Below are positions 8,238 to 16,427 of a stretch of DNA of 64,000 bases, in pieces. The DNA comes from Zhenhengia yiwuensis (lineage in GTDB: Bacteria > Bacillota > Clostridia > Lachnospirales > Cellulosilyticaceae): NCBI RefSeq assembly GCF_014384995.1, contig NZ_JACRSY010000012.1:44871-108870 (forward strand), given 5' to 3'. The notes under the pieces were generated by a model that did not search any database, was not told where the DNA came from, and was given only the letters and a program-made list of their open reading frames with translations. Both the position numbers and the translations under genes were made by a program. The first letter of the stretch is position 1. Each line of letters starts with the position of its first letter.

Positions 8238-8606
8238 CTATTTTTTCTTATTAGCTACTGTTTTCTTAGGACCTTTACGTGTACGAGCATTCGTTTTAGT
8301 TTTTTGTCCTCTTACTGGAAGGCCACGTCTATGACGAATTCCTCTATAGCATCCGATTTCCATTAATCGTTTAATGTTAAGGGCGATTTCACGACGAAGG
8401 TCACCTTCAACCATTTGAGTTTTCTCGATGATTTCGCGGATTTTGTTAGCCTCATCATCAGTTAAGTCCTTAACGCGTGTATCTGGATTGATACCTGCTT
8501 CTGTAAGGATTCTACGAGAACTTGGACGACCTATACCATAGATATAAGTAAGACCAATTTCAACACGTTTATTTTTTGGTAAGTCTACACCTGCAATACG
8601 TGCCAT
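8238..8606 (-). CDS. rpsM: 30S ribosomal protein S13 (uS13)
   Basis: A 122-residue S13, which contacts the P-site tRNA and the L5/L31 intersubunit bridge. The start M-A-R-I-A-G-V-D-L-P, the helix-turn region Y-G-I-G-R-P and the tail motif H-R-R-G-L-P-V-R-G-Q-K-T-K-T-N-A-R-T are all present. A 136-nt interval with two hairpins separates it from rpmJ upstream; after this point the operon continues without gaps. Confidence 0.98.
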   Translation of the reverse strand: MARIAGVDLPKNKRVEIGLTYIYGIGRPSSRRILTEAGINPDTRVKDLTDDEANKIREIIEKTQMVEGDLRREIALNIKRLMEIGCYRGIRHRRGLPVRGQKTKTNARTRKGPKKTVANKKK

Positions 8607-8645
8607 TCAGATTGCACCTCCTATTGGTTGATATATATATAATAC

Positions 8646-8716
8646 AGCATTTTACCATGAAATGCCGCAGCCGCTTTTTAGTTAACTCACAAAATCATAT
8701 TATATATGATTTTGTG
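8646..8716 (-). other. Structured rpmJ-rpsM intercistronic region
   Basis: Two hairpins lie in the 136-nt gap between rpmJ and rpsM. One has a perfect 12-bp stem (8688-8699 with 8705-8716, 5-nt loop); the other has a 6-bp stem (8646-8651 with 8660-8665). Neither is followed by a U-run on the minus strand, so they are not intrinsic terminators. They could be a processing site or a translational control element. Confidence 0.4.
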
Positions 8717-8742
8717 ACATAAATCAATGCATTTGTAAAGCA

Positions 8743-8856
8743 TTAACCTTGTTTTTGTTTGTGTTTTGGATTTTCACAGATAACGCAAACACGGCCTTTT
8801 CTTTTGATTACTTTACATTTTTCACATATCTTTTTAACAGATGGGCGTACTTTCAT
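8743..8856 (-). CDS. rpmJ: 50S ribosomal protein L36 (bL36), zinc form
   Basis: A 37-codon gene. It begins M-K-V-R-P-S-V-K-K-I-C and ends K-H-K-Q-K-Q-G, the standard L36 ends. Zinc ligands C11, C14, C27 and H32 are present, with one additional cysteine at 24. It sits between infA and rpsM as in nearly all Firmicutes, 26 nt after infA, with a GGAGAG-type ribosome site. Confidence 0.97.
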   Translation of the reverse strand: MKVRPSVKKICEKCKVIKRKGRVCVICENPKHKQKQG

Positions 8857-8882
8857 TTTCTGCTCTCCTTTCCGTTTACCAT

Positions 8883-9101
8883 TTATTTAGAACGCCAAAT
8901 AATTCGTCCCTTGGTTAAATCATATGGAGAAAGTTCCACAGTTACTTTATCACCCGGTAAAACACGGATAAAATTCATACGAAGTTTACCTGAGATATGA
9001 GCTAAGATCTTATGTCCGCCTTCAATCTCTACTTGAAACATCGCATTTGGTAACTTTTCTATCACTGTTCCCTCTACTTCAAAAACATCACCTTTTGCCA
9101 A
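8883..9101 (-). CDS. infA: Translation initiation factor IF-1
   Basis: A 72-residue single OB-fold protein. IF-1 occupies the 30S A site during initiation. The sequence carries the typical E-G-T-V-I-E-K-L-P-N-A-M-F, the G-H-K-I-L-A-H-I-S-G-K-L-R-M segment and the C-terminal R-G-R-I-I-W-R motif. Length is exactly that of the family. It lies between the KOW-type RNA-binding gene and rpmJ. Confidence 0.98.
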   Translation of the reverse strand: MAKGDVFEVEGTVIEKLPNAMFQVEIEGGHKILAHISGKLRMNFIRVLPGDKVTVELSPYDLTKGRIIWRSK

Positions 9102-9115
9102 GTTACAAACCTCCT

Positions 9116-9391
9116 CTATATAGAAGTCTTTATCAAATACTCTTTAATTCCTTTACGGATATCCGCATTCGATACGTTTTCTTCGATTATTTTTTGTTTG
9201 ATCCAATCGATAACATCATTGGTTCTTTGAATATGTTTATTTTTCTTACGTTTTGGGTTCTCTACTTTACGCAAATCTCCATCAGCAAGGTACACATATT
9301 CTTCTTCTACACTAACCACTATAAAAGATCTGCCTTTGTCTCTTCCACTTTTTGAAAACACTATTTGACCTACTTCTAACATTCCAATCAT
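9116..9391 (-). CDS. KOW-type RNA-binding protein (L14e-like)
   Basis: A 91-residue basic protein whose first half looks like an SH3/KOW fold: L-E-V-G-Q-I-V-F-S-K-S-G-R-D-K-G-R. It is followed by a Lys-rich loop and a short helical C-terminus. Proteins of this type sit between map and infA in many Clostridia and are annotated as KOW-domain RNA-binding proteins; the exact function is not established. The start ATG overlaps the map stop (ATGA arrangement), so the two are translationally coupled. Confidence 0.75.
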   Translation of the reverse strand: MIGMLEVGQIVFSKSGRDKGRSFIVVSVEEEYVYLADGDLRKVENPKRKKNKHIQRTNDVIDWIKQKIIEENVSNADIRKGIKEYLIKTSI

Positions 9392-10158
9392 TTCTCGCCC
9401 TCTTCTTCCGATCTGAGCGTTAAAATGAGTGGCTCATCATCTGTAATTACTATAGTATTTTCATAATGCGCAGATGGCAGTCCATCTCTAGTGACAAAAG
9501 TCCAATCATCGTCTAAACATCTTACTTGACATGTTCCTAAGTTAATCATAGGTTCAATAGCAAGTGCCATGCCTTTTTCAAGTTTTACACCGCGCCCAGG
9601 TGCCTTATAGTTAGGTACCTGTGGCTCCTCATGTAATTCTTTCCCAATTCCATGACCCACTAAATCGCGTACTACACCATATCCGAAGGATTTTGCATAG
9701 TCCTCGATAGCTTGGGATATTTGTCCTAAATGATTGCCAGCTTTTGCATATTTTAGTCCTTCAAAGAAACACTGCTTTGTAACTTCAATTAGCTTCAAAA
9801 CATCAGGTGATACATCTCCGACTGGATACGTTCTAGCTGCATCAGAATGGTATCCTTTATAGTATACCCCAAGATCAACACTTACTATGTCGCCTTGTTT
9901 GATTTTCCTTGCACCTGGAATACCATGTACAACTTCCTCATTAATGGATATACACGCTGATGCTGGGTAACCACAGTAACCTTTAAAAGAAGGTATAGCG
10001 TGTTTACTTGTTATGAACTTATAAGCCACCTGGTCTAATTCTTTTGTTGTTACACCGGGTCTAATATGCTTTGCCACCAGTTCATGTGCCTCAATGAGTA
10101 TTTGAGCTGACTCTTGCATTAACTTAATTTCCGCGTCGGATTTAATGGGAATTGGCAT
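9388..10158 (-). CDS. map: Methionine aminopeptidase, type I
   Basis: It removes the initiator Met from nascent proteins at the ribosome exit. The 256-residue protein has the five metal ligands of the pita-bread fold: D95 and D106 in the V-D-L-G-V-Y-Y-K-G-Y-H-S-D-A-A-R-T segment, H169 (G-H-G-I-G), E202 (I-E-P-M) and E233 (Y-E-N-T). There is no N-terminal zinc domain, as usual for bacterial type Ia enzymes. The gene is 1 nt from adk and overlaps the KOW gene, in the conserved secY-adk-map-infA order. Confidence 0.97.
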   Translation of the reverse strand: MPIPIKSDAEIKLMQESAQILIEAHELVAKHIRPGVTTKELDQVAYKFITSKHAIPSFKGYCGYPASACISINEEVVHGIPGARKIKQGDIVSVDLGVYYKGYHSDAARTYPVGDVSPDVLKLIEVTKQCFFEGLKYAKAGNHLGQISQAIEDYAKSFGYGVVRDLVGHGIGKELHEEPQVPNYKAPGRGVKLEKGMALAIEPMINLGTCQVRCLDDDWTFVTRDGLPSAHYENTIVITDDEPLILTLRSEEEGEK

Positions 10159-10159
10159 T

Positions 10160-10807
10160 TTAGTTCACTCCTAATGCTTTCTTTACCCTTGCACTAACTT
10201 CTTCTACTGTACCAACACCGTCAATTACAAGGACTTTCCCTTGCGCTTCGTAATGATTGATAAGAGGTTTAGTTTGTGCATGATAAACTTCTAATCTTTT
10301 CTTAACTGTATCTTCTTTATCATCTTCTCTTTGAACAAGATGAGTAGAACATTCATTACAAATACCTGGTACTGTTTCTACTTTGAATAATTTGTGATAA
10401 GAAGCGCCGCAGCTAGGACAAACAGTTCTACCAGCCATACGCTCAATGATCGCTTCGTCTGGTACTTCTACATCAACTACTGCATCAATTGGTCTATTGA
10501 TCTCTTTAAGCATAGCATCGAATGCTTCTGCTTGTGGTATAGTTCTTGGGAAACCATCCATGATCATGCCATTATCACAATCTTCTTGAACTATACGATC
10601 TTTGACAAGTTCAATTACGAGCTCATCTGGTACCAATTTGCCTTCATCCATGTATTTTTTTGCTTCTTGACCTAACTGAGTATTTTTAGAAATATGTTCT
10701 CTAAAAATATTTCCTGTTGAGATCGTTGGTATATTGTATAGTTTCATAAGCATTTCTGCTTGTGTGCCTTTACCTGCTCCAGGTGCACCTAATAATATTA
10801 ATCTCAT
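10160..10807 (-). CDS. adk: Adenylate kinase, zinc-containing
   Basis: It catalyses ATP + AMP = 2 ADP. The 215-residue long-form enzyme has the P-loop G-A-P-G-A-G-K-G-T at residues 7-15, D-G-F-P-R-T for AMP binding, and a LID domain with four cysteines (C130, C133, C150, C153) that bind structural zinc, as in Gram-positive adenylate kinases. It lies immediately downstream of secY (24 nt) in the spc part of the operon. Confidence 0.98.
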   Translation of the reverse strand: MRLILLGAPGAGKGTQAEMLMKLYNIPTISTGNIFREHISKNTQLGQEAKKYMDEGKLVPDELVIELVKDRIVQEDCDNGMIMDGFPRTIPQAEAFDAMLKEINRPIDAVVDVEVPDEAIIERMAGRTVCPSCGASYHKLFKVETVPGICNECSTHLVQREDDKEDTVKKRLEVYHAQTKPLINHYEAQGKVLVIDGVGTVEEVSARVKKALGVN

Positions 10808-10831
10808 TACGGCAACCCCCTAATCTAATTC

Positions 10832-12088
10832 TTATAGAAATCCTTTATAATGGCGCATTAGCATTTGTGATTCTAATTGCTTAATTGTTTCAAGTGCAAC
10901 ACCAACTACGATAAGTAATGATGTTCCTCCAAACTGAATTGGCATACTAAAGATAGCACCAAGTAAGAGAGGAGTTAAAGCTAATATTGCTAAGAATATT
11001 GCTCCCATTAATGTAATGTGTGTTGCAACCTTTGAAAGGTACTCAGATGTTGGTTTTCCTGGTCTAATACCTGGGATAAAACCGCCACCTTTTTTGAGGT
11101 TAGATGCTATATCTATTGGATTAAATGCTATTGTTGAGTAGAAGAATGCAAATGCAAAGATTAAAATGACATAAAGTGTTCCTCCAAATGGATGAGTCCA
11201 TCTAAGCCACTCAATAGCAGTTGCCCAGAATTCACTTGGATTTTTAACAAATAAACCTGTTATAATCTCAGGGAATTGGATAAGTGACATTGCAAAGATA
11301 ACTGGAAGTACACCAGCTAAGTTTACTTTGATTGGTATATTTTGTGATTGACCACCATATACCTTTCTACCTGCTACACGTTTTGCATATTGAACTGAAA
11401 TTCTTCTTTCACCAAGTGACATAGCCACAGTGAAACCAATAATAACAATAAAGAATAATAATAGAATAGCAACTTTTACATAATTATCATATGCTAGTAG
11501 GCTTGTAGCTGCTTGTGGAAGTCTAGATACGATATTAATAAAGATAATTAATGAAATACCATTTCCAATACCTTTTTGTGTGATCTGTTCACCTATCCAC
11601 ATTACTAACATAGAGCCTGCAATAAATGAAATAAATGCAAGGGCAAATACTATTACGCTTTTTTCAACTAATACATTACTTCTATATAACATAAGTGTTG
11701 TTGCACCTGATTGCATCATGGCAATTACTAATGTTAAATATCTAGTATACTTGTTGATTTTTTTACGTCCATCTTCGCCTTCTTTTGATATCTCTTCTAG
11801 TCTAGTAATAGCGATAGTGAGGAGTTGGATAATGATTGACGCTGTGATGTAAGGACCTACACCAAAGGCAAAAAGTGCCATTTGGCTGAATGCACCACCT
11901 GTGATTGCATTCATAAGTCCTAACATGTTGTTAGAATTCGCTCCTAACATTTGCTGTACAGCATCCGGATTGATGCCTGGAACAGGAATATGAGCTCCTA
12001 TTCTAATTAAGGCAAACATCCATAGGGTAAAAATTATCTTTTTTCGCAGTTCTGGTACACTCCATGCATTTTTAAGAGTCTTAAACAA
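10832..12088 (-). CDS. secY: Protein translocase subunit SecY
   Basis: The channel subunit of the Sec translocon, 418 residues with about ten membrane helices. The first segment (W-M-F-A-L-I-R-I-G-A-H-I-P-V-P-G-I) with the plug-region follow-up, the G-I-G-N-G-I-S-L-I-I-F loop and the cytoplasmic G-G-G-F-I-P-G-I-R-P-G-K-P-T-S-E-Y loop are typical. It is adjacent to rplO (1-nt gap), the universal spc-operon position. Its partner SecE is encoded at 37.6 kb in this window. Confidence 0.98.
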   Translation of the reverse strand: MFKTLKNAWSVPELRKKIIFTLWMFALIRIGAHIPVPGINPDAVQQMLGANSNNMLGLMNAITGGAFSQMALFAFGVGPYITASIIIQLLTIAITRLEEISKEGEDGRKKINKYTRYLTLVIAMMQSGATTLMLYRSNVLVEKSVIVFALAFISFIAGSMLVMWIGEQITQKGIGNGISLIIFINIVSRLPQAATSLLAYDNYVKVAILLLFFIVIIGFTVAMSLGERRISVQYAKRVAGRKVYGGQSQNIPIKVNLAGVLPVIFAMSLIQFPEIITGLFVKNPSEFWATAIEWLRWTHPFGGTLYVILIFAFAFFYSTIAFNPIDIASNLKKGGGFIPGIRPGKPTSEYLSKVATHITLMGAIFLAILALTPLLLGAIFSMPIQFGGTSLLIVVGVALETIKQLESQMLMRHYKGFL

Positions 12089-12089
12089 C

Positions 12090-12530
12090 CTACATCACCT
12101 CTGCTTTTCCACCCACAGCTTCAATTTTTTCGATTGCACCTGCACTAAATGCATTTGCTTGTACTGTTAATTTTTTAGTAAGATCGCCTTTAGCAAGGAT
12201 TTTAACACCATCTCTAGTGTTTTTAACAATTCCTGCTTCAACCATAGCGTCTACTGTAACAACAGCTCCATCTTCGAAACGGTTTAACATATCAACATTG
12301 ATACCTACGATATCTTTGCTGTTACGATTTGTGAAACCACGTTTTGGAAGTCTTCTGTAAAGAGGCATTTGTCCCCCTTCAAAACCTGGTCTTACACCGC
12401 CACCACTTCTTGCTTTTTGTCCTTTATGTCCTTTACCGGCTGTTTTACCGTTACCTGAACCATGTCCTCTACCTGTACGGAAAGAGTCTCTTTTTGAACC
12501 TTCAGCTGGTCTTAATGAGCTTAAATTCAT
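12090..12530 (-). CDS. rplO: 50S ribosomal protein L15 (uL15)
   Basis: A 146-residue L15. The N-terminal L-S-S-L-R-P-A-E-G, the Gly/Lys-rich extension G-R-G-H-G-S-G-N-G-K-T and the G-F-E-G-G-Q-M-P-L-Y-R-R-L-P-K-R-G-F motif are diagnostic. An upstream in-frame GTG lies inside the AGGAGGTG ribosome site, so the ATG at 12530 (8-nt spacing) is the start. The gene lies between rpmD and secY. Confidence 0.97.
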   Translation of the reverse strand: MNLSSLRPAEGSKRDSFRTGRGHGSGNGKTAGKGHKGQKARSGGGVRPGFEGGQMPLYRRLPKRGFTNRNSKDIVGINVDMLNRFEDGAVVTVDAMVEAGIVKNTRDGVKILAKGDLTKKLTVQANAFSAGAIEKIEAVGGKAEVM

Positions 12531-12560
12531 GCGTCGCACCTCCTTTTGCTAAATCTACAA

Positions 12561-12746
12561 TTATTCGTTGATTTCTTCAACTTTAACTAAATGTTTAACT
12601 TGTTCAACCATACCACGGATAGCTGCGTTATCTTGGTGAATGTTTGAACTATTTGTTTTTCTTAATCCGAGCGCTTCGATAGTTTTTTTATGTTTTGGAA
12701 TTGCCCCGATTGTGGATCTTACTAAAGTTACTTTTAAATTAGCCAC
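12561..12746 (-). CDS. rpmD: 50S ribosomal protein L30 (uL30)
   Basis: A 61-residue L30, normal bacterial size. It has the motif T-L-V-R-S-T-I-G and T-I-E-A-L-G-L-R-K-T-N-S-S, then the short acidic end V-K-V-E-E-I. It lies 12 nt after rpsE and 30 nt before rplO. L30 is absent in some bacterial lineages; its retention here agrees with a Firmicute. Confidence 0.96.
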   Translation of the reverse strand: MANLKVTLVRSTIGAIPKHKKTIEALGLRKTNSSNIHQDNAAIRGMVEQVKHLVKVEEINE

Positions 12747-12758
12747 TGACTATTCCTC

Positions 12759-13271
12759 CTATCCTAGAAGCTCTTCAACAGTTTTTCCACGAAGTTTAGC
12801 AACTTCTGCTGGAGTTTTTAATGCTGCAAGACCTTCGATTGTTGCGTGAACAACGTTTTTCTTGTTATTTGAACCTAAAGATTTAGTTCTGATGTTACGG
12901 ATACCTGCAAGTTCAAGTACAGCACGAGCTGGACCACCTGCGATAACTCCAGTACCTTCTTTAGCTGGTTTAAGAAGAACGTTTGCACTACCGAATGTAC
13001 CTACAAATTCATGGTAGATACTATCTGCATCGTTTCTTTCTACGAAGATAAGGTTTTTCTTAGCATCTTCAATTCCTTTTCTGATTGCATCAGGAATTTC
13101 CATAGCTTTACCTAAACCTACACCTACGTGTCCGTTTCCATCTCCTACTACTACTAAAGCAGAGAAACGGAATGTACGACCACCTTTAACTACTTTTGTT
13201 ACACGTTTAATAGTAACAACTTTTTCTTTTAATTCCAAAGTATTTGGATTAATATTGAGTTTTTTAGCCAC
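12759..13271 (-). CDS. rpsE: 30S ribosomal protein S5 (uS5)
   Basis: A 170-residue S5, involved in decoding accuracy and mRNA entry. The double-stranded RNA-binding domain has K-G-G-R-T-F-R-F-S-A-L-V-V-V-G-D-G-N-G-H-V-G; the C-terminal domain has V-L-L-K-P-A-K-E-G-T-G-V-I-A-G-G-P. Substitutions near residue 25-30 of this family give spectinomycin resistance; the segment here looks wild type (T-K-V-V-K-G-G). The standard order rplR-rpsE-rpmD is kept. Confidence 0.98.
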   Translation of the reverse strand: MAKKLNINPNTLELKEKVVTIKRVTKVVKGGRTFRFSALVVVGDGNGHVGVGLGKAMEIPDAIRKGIEDAKKNLIFVERNDADSIYHEFVGTFGSANVLLKPAKEGTGVIAGGPARAVLELAGIRNIRTKSLGSNNKKNVVHATIEGLAALKTPAEVAKLRGKTVEELLG

Positions 13272-13288
13272 CGTCTGTCCCTCCTTTA

Positions 13289-13651
13289 CTAGAATTGTAA
13301 CCCAGCTTCACGAGCTGCGTCTGCTAATGCTTTTACTCTACCATGATATAAGAAACCACCACGGTCAAATACTACTTCTTCAATACCGTTAGCAAGTGCT
13401 TTTTTAGCAATTGCAGTACCAACAGCTACTGCTGCTTCTACGTTAGAACCAACTTTAATACCAAGATCTTTTTGAACTGTAGATGCTGATACTAATGTTA
13501 CAGCTTTTACGTCATCAATAATTTGAGCATAGATGTGTTTTTCACTTCTGAAAACTGCAAGTCTTGGTCTTTGAGCTGTACCTTCAATCTTGTTACGAAG
13601 TCTTCTATGTTTTTGAACACGAACTTTACTACGTGATTGTTTATTGATCAT
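13289..13651 (-). CDS. rplR: 50S ribosomal protein L18 (uL18)
   Basis: A 120-residue L18, which binds 5S rRNA together with L5. It has the basic N-terminus R-V-Q-K-H-R-R-L-R-N-K-I, R-P-R-L-A-V-F-R-S-E-K-H-I-Y-A-Q, and the terminal F-D-R-G-G-F-L-Y-H-G-R-V-K-A-L-A-D-A-A-R-E segment. Length and order (rplF-rplR-rpsE) are standard. Confidence 0.98.
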   Translation of the reverse strand: MINKQSRSKVRVQKHRRLRNKIEGTAQRPRLAVFRSEKHIYAQIIDDVKAVTLVSASTVQKDLGIKVGSNVEAAVAVGTAIAKKALANGIEEVVFDRGGFLYHGRVKALADAAREAGLQF

Positions 13652-13670
13652 TTAATTCACCCCTTTGCTA

Positions 13671-14210
13671 TTATTTTTTACCTGTTTTACCTACTTTACG
13701 TCTGATTACTTCATCAACGTATTTAATACCTTTACCTTTGTAAGGTTCTGGTTCACGTTTAGAACGGATATCAGCAGCAAATTGGCCTACTTGTTCTTTA
13801 TTGATACCAGCAACTGTGATTCTGTTACCATCAACTGTTGTTGTGATACCTTCTGGATCTTCCATTTCTACTGGGTGAGAGTAACCTAATGAAAGAACTA
13901 ATTTTTTACCTTGTTTTTGTGCTCTGTAACCAACACCATTGATTTCTAATACTTTAGCGTAACCATTTGTTACACCTTCGATCATGTTCGCAATAAGTGT
14001 TCTAGTTAAACCGTGAAGAGCTCTATTTCTTTTTAAATCATTTGGTCTTGTTACAACCACTTGATTTTCTTCAAGTGCAATGTTCATTGCACTATCGAAT
14101 GCTTTTGTTAATGTTCCTTTTGGTCCCTTAACTTCTACTACATTAGCTTCACTAACAGTAATAGTTACGCCTGCTGGAACAGTAATTGGTAGTCTACCAA
14201 TACGTGACAT
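13671..14210 (-). CDS. rplF: 50S ribosomal protein L6 (uL6)
   Basis: A 179-residue L6 with two repeated domains near the GTPase-associated centre. Diagnostic pieces are S-R-I-G-R-L-P-I-T-V-P-A-G-V at the start, G-P-K-G-T-L, the L-I-A-N-M-I-E-G-V-T-N-G-Y segment, and the C-terminal P-E-P-Y-K-G-K-G-I-K-Y. It is preceded by rpsH with a 29-nt gap containing a good ribosome site. Confidence 0.98.
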   Translation of the reverse strand: MSRIGRLPITVPAGVTITVSEANVVEVKGPKGTLTKAFDSAMNIALEENQVVVTRPNDLKRNRALHGLTRTLIANMIEGVTNGYAKVLEINGVGYRAQKQGKKLVLSLGYSHPVEMEDPEGITTTVDGNRITVAGINKEQVGQFAADIRSKREPEPYKGKGIKYVDEVIRRKVGKTGKK

Positions 14211-14239
14211 GCTCGCACCTCCTTAAACTTTTGCTGTTA

Positions 14240-14641
14240 TTACCAAATAAATGCTATAACTTCTCCACCAACACCAAGTTTTCTAGCATCTTTGTCTGCA
14301 ATTACACCTTTGTTTGTAGAAATAATTGCTGTACCAAGACCACCTAAAACTTTTGGAAGGTTTTCTGTATCTGCGTATACACGAAGACCTGGTTTAGAAA
14401 TTCTTTTAATTCCTGAAATAACTTTTTCGTTTTTATCTTTACCGTATTTAAGAGTGATACGGATATTTTCTTTAACACCGTCAGCTGTTACATCGAAAGC
14501 TTTGATGTATCCTTCATTTAATAAGATCTCAGCAATCGCTTTTTTCATTTTAGAAGCAGGAACTTCTACTGTATCATGTTTTGCAACATTCGCGTTTCTG
14601 ATTCTTGTTAACATATCTGCAATTGGATCGCTCATCATCAT
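14240..14641 (-). CDS. rpsH: 30S ribosomal protein S8 (uS8)
   Basis: A 133-residue S8, a primary 16S binder and, in enterobacteria, the repressor of the spc operon at rplE. The motif S-D-P-I-A-D-M-L-T-R-I-R-N-A and the C-terminal S-T-N-K-G-V-I-A-D-K-D-A-R segment are present. Three consecutive ATG codons open the gene. AGGAGG lies 9 nt before the first, but the second or third could also be used, so the N-terminus is uncertain by two residues. Confidence 0.97.
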   Translation of the reverse strand: MMMSDPIADMLTRIRNANVAKHDTVEVPASKMKKAIAEILLNEGYIKAFDVTADGVKENIRITLKYGKDKNEKVISGIKRISKPGLRVYADTENLPKVLGGLGTAIISTNKGVIADKDARKLGVGGEVIAFIW

Positions 14642-14664
14642 TTTTAGTTACCTCCTTTCTGGTA

Positions 14665-14850
14665 TTACCAGCTTGCTTTTTTAACGCCTGGGATTTGACC
14701 TTTATATGCTAATTCTCTAAAGCAAATACGACAAATACCAAATTTTCTAATGTATGCATGTGGACGTCCACAAATACGGCATCTACTGTATGCTTGTGTT
14801 GAAAATTTAGCAGGTCTAGCTTGCTTTACTTTCATAGATGTTTTTGCCAT
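14665..14850 (-). CDS. rpsN: 30S ribosomal protein S14, type Z (uS14)
   Basis: The short zinc-binding S14 of 61 residues. The ligands are C24-x2-C27 and C40-x2-C43, followed by F-R-E-L-A-Y-K-G-Q-I-P-G-V-K-K-A-S-W, the universal end. It is the form expected inside the spc operon of Gram-positive bacteria; longer non-zinc paralogues, when present, are elsewhere. Confidence 0.98.
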   Translation of the reverse strand: MAKTSMKVKQARPAKFSTQAYSRCRICGRPHAYIRKFGICRICFRELAYKGQIPGVKKASW

Positions 14851-14862
14851 TTTGAACCCTCC

Positions 14863-15402
14863 TTATTTTTGGAATGGCATTCCGAATTGTCTAAGAAGCT
14901 CACGAGATTCTTCATCTGTGTGTGCTGTCGTAACAATAATTACGTCCATACCACGAACTTTATCGATTTTATCGTACTCGATCTCTGGGAAAATGATTTG
15001 TTCTTTAAGACCTAAAGCGTAGTTACCACGGCCATCGAAAGCTGTAGCATCTACCCCACGGAAGTCACGTACGCGTGGAAGTGCTAAATTCACTAAACGA
15101 TCAAGGAATTCATACATTTTTTCTCCACGAAGAGTTACTTTACATCCGATTGGCATACCTTCACGAAGTTTGAAAGCAGCAACAGATTTTTTAGCTCTAG
15201 TTACAACTGGTTTTTGACCAGAGATTTTTTCCATATCTCCGATAGCGTTTTCTAATACTTTAGCATTATCTTTCGCTTCACCAACACCCATGTTAATAAC
15301 GATTTTTTCGATTTTTGGAGCTTGAAGTTTATTTTTGTAACCAAACTTTTCTACCATTGCATCGATGATTTGTTCATTGTAAATATCTTTTAATCTACTC
15401 AT
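14863..15402 (-). CDS. rplE: 50S ribosomal protein L5 (uL5)
   Basis: A 179-residue L5, which binds 5S rRNA and forms bridge B1b with S13. The sequence includes P-K-I-E-K-I-V-I-N-M-G-V-G, the K-S-V-A-A-F-K-L-R-E-G segment and the C-terminal G-M-D-V-I-I-V-T-T-A-H-T-D-E-E-S-R-E-L-L motif. Twelve nucleotides separate it from rpsN. Confidence 0.98.
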   Translation of the reverse strand: MSRLKDIYNEQIIDAMVEKFGYKNKLQAPKIEKIVINMGVGEAKDNAKVLENAIGDMEKISGQKPVVTRAKKSVAAFKLREGMPIGCKVTLRGEKMYEFLDRLVNLALPRVRDFRGVDATAFDGRGNYALGLKEQIIFPEIEYDKIDKVRGMDVIIVTTAHTDEESRELLRQFGMPFQK

Positions 15403-15426
15403 TGTCTAACGTCCTCCTTTCGCCAA

Positions 15427-15738
15427 TTAGTCAATTACTGTACGACCGTTTTTAGTAATTGCTACACGAACTTTTTTGTCATCTTTAATTTCTACACCTA
15501 AACGAGCAGGAGCTCCGTTTAAAGAGTACGCAACGTTTGAAATATGAATTGGGAATTCTTTTTCAACACGTCCACCTTGACCCATAGCGTTAGGTTTTTG
15601 ATGTTTGAACCCTTGGTTAACACCATCAACTAAAACGCGTCCATGTTTACGATCAATGAAAGTAATATTGCCTTCTTTACCTTTGTCTTTACCAGCAATA
15701 ACGATTACTCTATCGCCTTTTCTTAATTTAGTTTTCAC
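15427..15738 (-). CDS. rplX: 50S ribosomal protein L24 (uL24)
   Basis: A 103-residue L24, an assembly-initiator protein with a KOW motif at the N-terminus: K-G-D-R-V-I-V-I-A-G-K-D-K-G-K-E-G. V-D-G-V-N and the H-I-S-N-V-A segment follow. It lies between rplN and rplE in the standard order, with a 13-nt upstream gap. Confidence 0.98.
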   Translation of the reverse strand: MKTKLRKGDRVIVIAGKDKGKEGNITFIDRKHGRVLVDGVNQGFKHQKPNAMGQGGRVEKEFPIHISNVAYSLNGAPARLGVEIKDDKKVRVAITKNGRTVID

Positions 15739-15751
15739 GTCTTACACCTCC

Positions 15752-16120
15752 TTATAGAACTTCTGGAGCAAGTGATAAGATTTTTGTAAATTTCTTATCT
15801 CTTAATTCTCTCGCAACTGGTCCGAAAATACGAGTTCCTCTTGGGTTTTTATCTTCTTTGATGATAACAGCAGCGTTTTCATCAAATTTAATGTAAGATC
15901 CATCTGGTCTTCTAATTTCTTTTACAGTACGAACTACAACAGCTTTTACAACGTCACCTTTTTTAACAACGCCGCCTGGTGTTGCATCTTTAACAGTAGC
16001 TACAATAATGTCGCCAACACTTGCATATCTTCTTGTAGAGCCACCTAACACACGGATGCAAAGGATTTCTTTAGCTCCTGTATTATCTGCTACTCTTAAT
16101 CTACTTTCTTGTTGGATCAT
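15752..16120 (-). CDS. rplN: 50S ribosomal protein L14 (uL14)
   Basis: A 122-residue L14, which helps form bridge B8 and is the docking site of silencing factor RsfS. It begins M-I-Q-Q-E-S-R-L-R-V-A-D-N-T-G-A-K and ends with F-G-P-V-A-R-E-L-R-D-K-K-F-T-K-I-L-S-L-A-P-E-V-L, both canonical. No deviations are seen. Confidence 0.98.
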   Translation of the reverse strand: MIQQESRLRVADNTGAKEILCIRVLGGSTRRYASVGDIIVATVKDATPGGVVKKGDVVKAVVVRTVKEIRRPDGSYIKFDENAAVIIKEDKNPRGTRIFGPVARELRDKKFTKILSLAPEVL

Positions 16121-16151
16121 GAGAAGTGCCCTCCTTTCAAGATTACTAATA

Positions 16152-16409
16152 CTATTTTACTTTTTCTACGATTTCAACAAGTCTAAAACGTTTTGACTTG
16201 GATAAAGGTCTTGTTTCCATAACTCTTACACGGTCACCGATTTCACATTCATTGTTTTCATCATGTGCATGAAGTTTGTATGTTTTTTTGATGATTTTAC
16301 CGTAAAGAGGATGTTTTACATTGTTAACTACGGCAACAGTAATTGTTTTGTCCATTTTGTTGCTAACTACGTTACCTACTAATGTTTTACGTAAATTTCT
16401 TTCTGCCAC
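16152..16409 (-). CDS. rpsQ: 30S ribosomal protein S17 (uS17)
   Basis: An 85-residue OB-fold protein that binds 16S rRNA early in assembly. The motif L-V-G-N-V-V-S-N-K-M-D-K-T-I-T-V-A-V, H-P-L-Y-G-K and the G-D-R-V-R-V-M-E-T-R-P-L-S-K segment are conserved. It follows rpmC after 18 nt. Confidence 0.98.
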   Translation of the reverse strand: MAERNLRKTLVGNVVSNKMDKTITVAVVNNVKHPLYGKIIKKTYKLHAHDENNECEIGDRVRVMETRPLSKSKRFRLVEIVEKVK

Positions 16410-16427
16410 GATTTCTCCTCCTCTCTA

